The position numbers and the translations under genes were made by a program. The notes under the pieces are model-generated. The model saw only the letters and a list, made by a program, of their open reading frames with translations. It made no database searches and was not told the origin of the DNA. A DNA stretch of 5,052 nucleotides from Treponema sp. (GTDB taxonomy: Bacteria; Spirochaetota; Spirochaetia; Treponematales; Breznakiellaceae). Positions 1 to 4,790 of the stretch are shown piece by piece (position 1 is the stretch's first letter; each line of letters opens with the position of its first letter). The stretch covers positions 1 through 5,052 of the forward strand of contig JAISWN010000188.1 in assembly GCA_031271075.1 (NCBI GenBank), written 5' to 3'.

Positions 1-288
1 TTTGGTAACACCGCAGAGGATTTCGGCGGTGTGGGAATCGTTAATGGCACGTTCACCTTAAAAGGTGGCAGAATACAGGGCAACGCGGACAGCGACGGCT
101 TTGCCAAAAACATTGGCAAGTATTCGGCGACGCTACGGGTAATGAATAATAGTACGGCGAAGTGGGACACGGGCGGCGCGTACACCAAAGGCGGCGTATC
201 CCAGACCGGCGGCACTGACATTGTGCAACTTGACGCAGATGGTTTCGGCGGTACGGACGACACGCTGATTGCGGTACCCGCGAAGTAA
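1..288 (+). CDS. C-terminal end of a glycine-rich beta-helix repeat surface protein (5' partial)
   Basis: The frame is open from base 1 and ends at TAA 286-288, leaving the last 95 residues of a longer protein. The visible text has the signature NGTFTLKGGRIQGN followed by Gly/Asn/Thr-rich stretches, and it ends in GGTDDTLIAVPAK. In spirochaete and other bacterial cell-surface proteins, repeats of the form GTFT-x-x-GG-x-I-x-GN stack as rungs of a right-handed parallel beta-helix, so this is probably the end of an exported or surface-exposed repeat protein. There are no cysteines, no membrane segment and no recognisable autotransporter barrel in the visible part. A GTG at 31 could be called as a start, but the same repeat-like text (FGNTAEDFGG) is already open upstream, so the gene surely begins outside the window. 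The exact function is unknown. Confidence 0.75.
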   Translation, partial: FGNTAEDFGGVGIVNGTFTLKGGRIQGNADSDGFAKNIGKYSATLRVMNNSTAKWDTGGAYTKGGVSQTGGTDIVQLDADGFGGTDDTLIAVPAK

Positions 289-307
289 AGGAGCAGCATA
301 GGCGGGC

Positions 308-383
308 GGGGACAGACCCCCCGGGGACATTGCGCGTTGGGGCGCGCAGCGGAGAGGCCGCGTGTGCCGGGGGCCGTCTCCGC
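308..383. repeat. GC-rich cluster of adjacent hairpins, REP-like
   Basis: Three fold-back elements sit side by side just after the surface-protein stop codon. Bases 308-320 read GGGG-ACAGA-CCCC, and GGGGACA recurs directly at 323-329. Bases 331-348 form a perfect 6-bp stem (TGCGCG / CGCGCA) with loop TTGGGG. Bases 349-383 form an 11-bp stem (GCGGAGA + GGCC at 349-359 against GGCC + TCTCCGC at 372-383) with one bulged G at 376. There is no T-run, so a classic intrinsic terminator is not supported. The GGGGACAGACCCC core resembles palindromes found near REP-associated tyrosine transposases, but that is only a resemblance. It may simply end the upstream transcript or be one copy of a dispersed repeat. 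Confidence 0.5.
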
Positions 384-432
384 GTTTGCGGGGTGGCCCT
401 TGTTGTTGGATGCATGCGCCGCCGTTACGGTA

Positions 433-603
433 CTGTTTTACGATCTCGAAGCGATAAGGGCCGAATCGGCAGGGGCGGGCGGTAAAACAGGATTCGGTGT
501 TATTCAGTCTATCCGTGTCAGGGGTGAAAAGGGCACAATCGAAGATCGGTATTATGTTTCAAGCCTCCCGCCTGACCCGGCGGCACGAATCAACGCCCCG
601 CGG
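433..603 (+). pseudogene. Remnant of an ISAs1-family transposase
   Basis: Read in the frame of base 421, this stretch encodes FYDLEAIRAES, then GFGVIQSIRVRGEKGTIEDR, then YYVSSLPPDPAARI. Transposases of the ISAs1 family carry, in the C-terminal half, a pattern of the type WPGLxSIxxVxRERxxxGKxxxExRYYISSLPxDAxR, followed by the HWGIEN motif. The match to the RYY-[IV]-SSLP block at 547-570 is clear. The HWGIEN motif and everything after it are missing: after about base 603 the frame becomes Pro/Arg-rich nonsense and ends at a TGA (643-645) inside the next promoter. Upstream of about 433 I find no convincing transposase text in any + frame, only hairpin-forming GC-rich DNA. This is a short decayed fragment, not a functional gene. 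The assignment rests on motif memory, not on a search. Confidence 0.6.
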
Positions 604-641
604 CCCCGGCAAGTTGCCTCTCTTTTTCGTGTTGCCGCCGC

Positions 642-668
642 TTGACATCCTCCTGACAGGGGTATACC
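642..668 (+). promoter_or_regulatory. Sigma-70-like promoter of the lipoprotein gene
   Basis: A perfect -35 box TTGACA lies at 642-647 and a -10-like TATACC at 663-668, with a rather short 15-bp spacer. Transcription would then start about 7 bases after the -10, near 675, only one or two bases before the ATG at 677. An AGGGG at 658-662 is 14 bases from the ATG, which is too far for a good ribosome site, and it would not be transcribed from this promoter. The layout therefore suggests a leaderless or near-leaderless mRNA. Confidence 0.5.
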
Positions 669-676
669 TTGAAAAC

Positions 677-1489
677 ATGAAAATTATAATGTTTTTACTG
701 TCTATTCTTCTCTTTTCCTGCAATAAAAATGAGGGGAAAACTCTAACGGAAAACACTTTTGCCAATAATACGGCGGATATTGCCGATGATAAAAAAGAAA
801 ATGACGGGGAGGAAAAAACCGGAGAAGGCTTTGAAAATAATAATATCGGGATTTATCTTCCTGAATATTATATCAACGCCCTGGATAGGACAAAATCACA
901 TATAGTCGCGTCGAAGGAATATTACAAGTTAAACGATAGGCATAACAACGCAATAATAATATTTCCTGATGAGGTTATGTATATCTTTAGTTATCATGAA
1001 GGAGCGTCCGTAAAGATATTGGATATAACAAGCAATAAAATAGTTCATGAAAACCTTTATGACGAAGGATTAAATATTATTGATGATGATATTGTAAAAA
1101 GCGAAAATGGCGTGATATTTACAAGAATCAGTAAAAATGTTGAAAATTTTCGTGAAGGTATTGCGTCATATATTGCCTTGGCAATGTTTGGGGAAAAAAT
1201 ATACAGAAACGATGACGGAGAAGAAATGGCCAGGATTGAAAACGGTAATATATTAAAAAACAATATTGAATATGAACTCCTCCTTGATACGGTTTTTTTA
1301 ACAGAATATGACTGTATCTTTTCCAGGGACAGGAAGGGGAAGATGCTGTTTCTTAAGATGAATAATGGAATGATTGAGGTTTACAATCAGGAGATGCAGG
1401 AAGGCTACCCGGAAGAATATCTTGAATACCCGCTGGAAAACCCATACCCGGAATATATACTTGTGGATATATATAGTGTCTATCCATAA
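677..1489 (+). CDS. Hypothetical lipoprotein, AT-rich orphan gene
   Basis: The predicted protein has 270 residues. The N-terminus MKIIMFLLSILLFSC is a short type II signal peptide: Lys2, a hydrophobic core, and lipobox LFSC with the lipidated Cys at residue 15. An acidic, Asn/Lys/Glu-rich linker follows (about 16-55), typical of a tether between membrane and folded domain. The rest (about 57-270) is a mixed alpha/beta sequence without a motif I recognise. It begins GIYLPEYYINALDRTKS and ends in a Tyr/Pro/Glu-rich tail (EEYLEYPLENPYPEY). ATG 677 was chosen because it gives the signal peptide directly. An in-frame ATG at 497 would add 60 residues read through the transposase relic and the promoter in the wrong frame. 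The gene is strikingly AT-rich compared with the GC-rich DNA on both sides, which suggests foreign or lineage-specific origin. It stands alone, convergent with the genes to the right. The function is unknown; it is probably membrane-anchored on the periplasmic or outer face. Confidence 0.8.
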   Translation: MKIIMFLLSILLFSCNKNEGKTLTENTFANNTADIADDKKENDGEEKTGEGFENNNIGIYLPEYYINALDRTKSHIVASKEYYKLNDRHNNAIIIFPDEVMYIFSYHEGASVKILDITSNKIVHENLYDEGLNIIDDDIVKSENGVIFTRISKNVENFREGIASYIALAMFGEKIYRNDDGEEMARIENGNILKNNIEYELLLDTVFLTEYDCIFSRDRKGKMLFLKMNNGMIEVYNQEMQEGYPEEYLEYPLENPYPEYILVDIYSVYP

Positions 1490-1502
1490 TGTAGACACAT
1501 TA

Positions 1503-1580
1503 GACTTGTTCGAGAACCCGGTTGGTTCTCTGCCAGCCTGTGGTTAACTTGCAAGTCCTGCAAAATGCCCTGCATTTTGC
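1503..1580. repeat. Cluster of inverted repeats in a convergent intergenic gap, possible terminator
   Basis: The gap between two converging genes holds several fold-backs. GAGAACC / GGTTCTC forms a 7-bp stem with loop CGGTT at 1512-1530. GACTTG at 1503-1508 can pair with CAAGTC at 1552-1557, enclosing that hairpin. ACTTGCAAGT at 1547-1556 is a perfect 10-bp palindrome. GCAAAATGC / GCATTTTGC forms a 9-bp stem with a 3-base loop at 1560-1580, followed on the + strand by TGTTTGC. The last hairpin is the best candidate for ending the lipoprotein transcript, though its T-run is poor. The density of palindromes also fits a small dispersed or MITE-like repeat. Confidence 0.5.
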
Positions 1581-1626
1581 TGTTTGCATTGGATGTTCAG
1601 GGGACTTCCGGGAGGGAGGAGGATTG

Positions 1627-2268
1627 CTACCATTCCCTTATATGGTATTTGCCTTCCGGCTTGATAATACTAAACGTATCGCCGGAGGGGACAACCACGA
1701 AAAAACCGTTTGCCAGGGCCTTGTTCTTTACCGAATCGCTGACCACCACCCCGGCTATGGCCCCCAGGTATTTGCGTGCGTCCCCGCGCAGATCGGCGCG
1801 TTTGCGCAGTTTTTCCATGCGCCGTACATGGTCCTCTATGTCTTTGGTGGAGGGAGTGACTTTAATCTCGACAATCATCACGCTGTCGCCGTTTTCGAGG
1901 AATACGTCAACCTCCGCAAAAATGTTGTTTTTCTCATCGGCGATCTTAAGATCCCGGCTGGCGGCCTCAAAGGTAAAGCCCAGGGCTTTGAATTTGTCCA
2001 GAAGGTTTGGCACGACCATGTGTTCCACCACGCGCCCGAACCGGTTCGTCAGTTCCCCGACCTTTTTGTCGGTCTCTTTCATCTGCCGGCCGGTTGCCGC
2101 TATCTGCTCCCGGGTCTCCTGGAACTTTCTGTCCGTCTCCTGGAACTTCCGGTCCGTCTCCTGGAACATTTCCCGGAACTGCTCCCTGGTCTCCTGGAAC
2201 ATCTTCCAGACCTTCTCAAAGGTAGGGGGATCATTGGGGTCTATAGCGAATCCTTGCATTGTTTCCAT
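1627..2268 (-). CDS. DUF3782-like protein: coiled coil plus PD-(D/E)XK nuclease-like domain
   Basis: The predicted protein has 213 residues, from ATG at 2268-2266 to TAG at 1627-1629. The start is fixed by AGGAGG six bases upstream; an in-frame upstream ATG at 2307 lacks such a site. Residues about 16-76 are a charged coiled coil built from repeated FQETDRK/FQETREQ units. Residues about 77-213 look like a PD-(D/E)XK fold: Glu82 in GRVVEHMVVP, Asp121 in AEVDVFLENGD, and the E-x-K pair Glu134/Lys136 in MIVEIKV. This layout matches proteins annotated DUF3782 or DUF1626, predicted restriction-endonuclease-like proteins that occur in many copies in cyanobacteria and some treponemes. The catalytic residues appear intact, so DNA cleavage or processing is possible but unproven. 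There is no signal peptide, so the protein is cytoplasmic. It lies 75 bp downstream of iorB on the same strand. No methyltransferase or partner gene is visible, and I see no functional link to iorAB. Confidence 0.75.
   Translation of the reverse strand: METMQGFAIDPNDPPTFEKVWKMFQETREQFREMFQETDRKFQETDRKFQETREQIAATGRQMKETDKKVGELTNRFGRVVEHMVVPNLLDKFKALGFTFEAASRDLKIADEKNNIFAEVDVFLENGDSVMIVEIKVTPSTKDIEDHVRRMEKLRKRADLRGDARKYLGAIAGVVVSDSVKNKALANGFFVVVPSGDTFSIIKPEGKYHIREW
2114..2207 (-). repeat. In-frame 21/33-bp coiled-coil repeats
   Basis: On the + strand GTCTCCTGGAAC occurs four times, starting at 2114, 2135, 2156 and 2189. The intervals are 21, 21 and 33 bp, all multiples of three. On the coding strand they encode one 11-residue unit (FQETREQFREM), two 7-residue units (FQETDRK) and a final FQETREQ. 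This matches coiled-coil heptad and hendecad periodicity, so copy-number change would lengthen or shorten the coil without breaking the frame. Confidence 0.8.
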
Positions 2269-2274
2269 CTTTTG

Positions 2275-2292
2275 CCTCCTGTGGCAAGTATA
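2275..2292 (-). promoter_or_regulatory. Strong RBS (AGGAGG) and possible -10 box of the nuclease-like gene
   Basis: On the - strand AGGAGG (2280-2275) lies six bases before the ATG at 2268, an ideal spacing that decides the start. Just upstream, TATACT (2292-2287) resembles a -10 box, but I find no good -35 box 16-18 bases further up. The ribosome site is secure. The promoter is tentative, and the gene could equally be read through from iorB. Confidence 0.45.
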
Positions 2293-2343
2293 ATGTATTC
2301 GCCCCAACTGCGCGTAACTCGGCAGCTTTGCCGCCGCGGTCTG

Positions 2344-2928
2344 TTAAGAGGCGTCTTCCCCGGCGTTTTTCCGGCCCAGCCGGAAAGCCCGCCGGTTTGC
2401 TTCCCCTACGGAGGGATCCTTCCCGGCGAACATGGCGGCGATGGTTCCCTCAAGCCTCTCCGCCCCGAGGGGGAGGAAGGGGCTGGCGGCCCCCACCATG
2501 ACCATATTCACCGCCCGGACAAGCCCCGCCTCTTTTGCCAGGGCGGCGGCCTCCACAATACGGAACAGGGGAAAAGCCCGGATGGTTTGCAGTACCTTCT
2601 CCGGCGCCGGGTAGTTAGGGATATTGATAAAGGGATCCGCCGCGGTTACCAGGGCTCCCCGGGGGGAGAGCCATTCAACGTAGCGGAGGCTTTCCAGCGG
2701 CTCCATGGAGATGATCAGGTCCGCGCCGCCCCGGGGTACCAGATCGCCCGGAATGACCGTGTCCGAAAGCCGGAGATGGGCCAGTACCGCGCCCCCCCGC
2801 TGGGCCATGCCGTGAACCTCCGACTGGCGAACCTTTAAGCCCTCGGCCGCGGCGGCCTGGGCGACGATGGCGGCAATGGAAAGCACCCCCTGGCCGCCCA
2901 CACCGGCTAAGATAATGTCCTTTTTCAT
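2344..2928 (-). CDS. iorB: Indolepyruvate ferredoxin oxidoreductase, beta subunit
   Basis: The predicted 194-residue protein has the usual length for IorB, the gamma-type domain of the 2-oxoacid:ferredoxin oxidoreductase family. The N-terminal GVGGQGVL (residues 9-16) is the family's glycine-rich motif and SEVHGMAQRGG (36-46) is the second hallmark. Later conserved text includes ISMEPLESLRY (73-83) and NMVMVGA (141-147). With IorA it forms the enzyme that converts aryl-pyruvates (indolepyruvate, phenylpyruvate, hydroxyphenylpyruvate) plus CoA to aryl-acetyl-CoA, CO2 and reduced ferredoxin. It is a cytoplasmic protein with no signal peptide. The start at ATG 2928 follows AAAGGAG (2938-2932) with a short 3-base spacer. 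That ribosome site overlaps the iorA stop codon and the genes are 8 bp apart, so translation is probably coupled and the two are co-transcribed. The C-terminus (RLGRKNAGEDAS) is charged and unremarkable. Confidence 0.92.
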   Translation of the reverse strand: MKKDIILAGVGGQGVLSIAAIVAQAAAAEGLKVRQSEVHGMAQRGGAVLAHLRLSDTVIPGDLVPRGGADLIISMEPLESLRYVEWLSPRGALVTAADPFINIPNYPAPEKVLQTIRAFPLFRIVEAAALAKEAGLVRAVNMVMVGAASPFLPLGAERLEGTIAAMFAGKDPSVGEANRRAFRLGRKNAGEDAS

Positions 2929-2936
2929 ATTCTCCT

Positions 2937-4703
2937 TTATTTCCTGTTCCGTCTGCGGAAAGCCTCAAGACACTCCCGCCTGAAGATCACCACCGAAAGC
3001 CCCCGGTACTCCAACTCCGCCTTGAGCCTGGCGGCGTTTTCCTCCAGAAGCTGCCTTTTCGCCTCCAGTTCCAGTAGATGATCCGGTTTTACCCCCAGCC
3101 CCAGGATCAGGGACTTCAGGCTGTCCGAAGCCACCATGGTTTCCTGGCAGCCGGTCATTGCCACGATGGAATTGTCCAGGATGATCAGGGTCATGGGGCT
3201 GTCCGCCTTTACCGCGTCGATAAGGGGAGTGATCCCCGAATGGATGAAGGTAGAATCCCCGATAACGCCCATGGAGTAAGGTATCCCCGCCTCCGCCGCG
3301 CCTCTGGCCATACCCACCGAGGCCCCCATGCAGACGATGGATTCTATCGCCTCCCAGGGAGGCGTAGCGCCCAGGGAATAACAGCCGATGTCGGAGCAGA
3401 CCGCCACCTTTGGATGATTGGGGCTCGGATCCAACTCCGCCACCGCCCTGTTGATGGCCGCGTAACTGTCGCCGTGGGGGCAGCCCGTGCAGAGCTGCGG
3501 GGGACGCCCTGGCAGCCGGGATAGATTCAAGCCTTCCGGGATTTCCGGCGCTTCGGCCCCCGGGCCGCCCTCCGCCTTGGCCCTGCCGTCCGTCCCGATG
3601 GATCCCAGCACACCGGGCCGGGGAGGGAGGCTCAGGGCCCGGCGCAGGTTATCCGGGTCCAGCTCGCCGGTCCGGGGTACTACCGCTTCCCCATCCGAAC
3701 CTGACCCTTCAAGCCGCCCCAGAATGGAGATCTCCCGGGGCAGGATACCCTTGAGTTTTTCCTCGATAAAAGGCTGGCCTTCCTCTATGACCAGCACCTT
3801 CCGGGCCTTTTCACAGAGCCGGCGGATAGAGTCTAGCGGCAGGGGGTAGGCCCCGATGTGGAGCCTGGCCGGGACCGTGCCGCCCCGCTGTTCCACCAGA
3901 TCGGCCAAATTCTCCTCGTAGTAGTTCCCCCCCAGGCCGCTGGTTATCACCGCAAAGCTCAGATCCCGCTCCTCGGCCGGATCCGGCCCGATCTCCAGCC
4001 TGTTGGCGGGATGGGAGGCCGACCATTCAAGGATACCCCGCTGTTTTTCGATGAGCCCCAGGTAGTTCCGCCTGGCGTAAACCGGGAGGAGCATCCACCG
4101 GGTTTTGTCCTCCCCCTTGCCCGCCGGGTTCTGGCCCCGCCCTTCCCGAATCTCCACGGTGGAACGGGCGTGGGAAAGCCGGGTGGTCAGGCGCAGCATC
4201 ACCGGTACGCCAAAGGTTTCGGAAATATCGAAGGCTTCGCGGGTCATGTCGTAGGCTTCCTGCTGATTCCGGGGTTCCAGGCAGGGGATCATGGCGAAAC
4301 CGGCGTAGAAGCGGGAATCCTGCTCATTCTGGGAACTGTGCATCCCCGGATCATCCGCCACGGCGATCACCAGGGCGCCCTTGATCCCCAGGAGGCTCCC
4401 GTTGATAAAGGGGTCGGCCGCCACGTTAAGCCCCACGTGCTTCATGGTAACCAGGGCCCGCCTCCCCGCGAAGGAGGCCCCTAAAGCCGCCTCCAGGGCG
4501 GTCTTTTCGTTGGCGCACCAGGAGGCCCGGAAAGGTTCAAGTCCGGCCGCGGAAGAAGCGCCCGCTCCGGCGGACGCGCCTATCAGGTATTCAAGTATCT
4601 CCGTGGAGGGAGTCCCGGGGTAGCCGTAGGCGGCGCTTAAGCCCGCGTGAAGGGCCCCCAGGGCCGCGGCTTCATCTCCCAGGAGGGCTAACGCGGCGCT
4701 CAT
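2937..4703 (-). CDS. iorA: Indolepyruvate ferredoxin oxidoreductase, alpha subunit, lacking the ferredoxin module
   Basis: The predicted protein has 588 residues. The N-terminal pyrimidine-binding domain shows LLGDEAAALGALHAG (7-21), YGYPGTPSTEI (26-36), ANEKTALEAA (64-73) and VTMKHVGLNVAADP (85-98). A middle transketolase-C-like domain spans about 245-330. The C-terminal TPP domain has CTGCPHGDS (405-413), CSDIGCYSLGA (436-446) and the TPP/Mg motif GDS (482-484) to DN (510-511). It is the catalytic subunit that decarboxylates aryl-pyruvates. Many IorA proteins end in two [4Fe-4S] clusters (CxxCxxC...CP); here the chain stops at SVVIFRRECLEAFRRRNRK with no such cysteines. It also has CQET where many homologues have HQPHPG or similar after AMTG. 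I recall short forms with a similar RREC ending in Bacteroidetes, so this may be a subfamily rather than a truncation. Gly/Ala/Glu-rich inserts occur near 43-54 and 370-390. The start ATG 4703 follows GGAG (4716-4713) by nine bases. iorB follows 8 bp downstream. Confidence 0.93.
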   Translation of the reverse strand: MSAALALLGDEAAALGALHAGLSAAYGYPGTPSTEILEYLIGASAGAGASSAAGLEPFRASWCANEKTALEAALGASFAGRRALVTMKHVGLNVAADPFINGSLLGIKGALVIAVADDPGMHSSQNEQDSRFYAGFAMIPCLEPRNQQEAYDMTREAFDISETFGVPVMLRLTTRLSHARSTVEIREGRGQNPAGKGEDKTRWMLLPVYARRNYLGLIEKQRGILEWSASHPANRLEIGPDPAEERDLSFAVITSGLGGNYYEENLADLVEQRGGTVPARLHIGAYPLPLDSIRRLCEKARKVLVIEEGQPFIEEKLKGILPREISILGRLEGSGSDGEAVVPRTGELDPDNLRRALSLPPRPGVLGSIGTDGRAKAEGGPGAEAPEIPEGLNLSRLPGRPPQLCTGCPHGDSYAAINRAVAELDPSPNHPKVAVCSDIGCYSLGATPPWEAIESIVCMGASVGMARGAAEAGIPYSMGVIGDSTFIHSGITPLIDAVKADSPMTLIILDNSIVAMTGCQETMVASDSLKSLILGLGVKPDHLLELEAKRQLLEENAARLKAELEYRGLSVVIFRRECLEAFRRRNRK

Positions 4704-4749
4704 GGTAAACTTCTCCGATAAGAATGGTTCATACGCGGAATATGCGGCG

Positions 4750-4790
4750 CTGCCGGAAAACCGGCGGAAACGGTAAAAGTCATTTTACCG
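4750..4790 (-). terminator. Inverted repeats at and after the metY stop, possible terminator or attenuator
   Basis: CGGTAAAA (4771-4778) and TTTTACCG (4783-4790) form a perfect 8-bp stem with a 4-base loop GTCA that contains most of the metY stop codon. A second hairpin follows downstream on the - strand: GCCGG / CCGGC around a 4-base loop (4752-4765), which can be extended by a wobble and a further pair to 4750-4767. Neither is followed by a good T-run on the - strand, so termination is uncertain. They could reduce read-through from metY into iorA, 76 bp further on. Confidence 0.35.

Noticed and set aside
53..415. - strand open frame of 120 codons opposite the surface-protein end
   Set aside because: Its Arg/Pro/Cys-rich translation is typical of a spurious frame. 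The + strand frame shows beta-helix repeat text instead.
497..676. N-terminal extension of the lipoprotein from an in-frame ATG at 497
   Set aside because: It would be read through the transposase relic in another frame and through the promoter, and would bury the signal peptide internally. ATG 677 gives a clean lipoprotein signal.
2114..2207. CRISPR-like regular repeats
   Set aside because: The units are only 12 bases long with 9- or 21-base gaps, lie in frame inside a gene and encode a coiled coil.
2320..2333. Small hairpin CGGCA-GCTT-TGCCG as an iorB terminator
   Set aside because: Only a 5-bp stem with no T-run on the - strand; too weak to call as a terminator.
1522..2838. Long + strand open frame (438 codons) across the nuclease-like gene and iorB
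   Set aside because: It is a mirror of the - strand genes, which have clear family motifs and ribosome sites. Its translation is low in recognisable motifs and spans two real genes.
3858..4484. + strand open frame of 208 codons opposite iorA
   Set aside because: This is a shadow of a GC-rich coding region. IorA motifs run uninterrupted on the - strand across the whole interval.
4704..4779. Separate promoter for iorA in the gap after metY
   Set aside because: I could not find a -35/-10 pair of reasonable quality on the - strand, so read-through from metY remains as likely.
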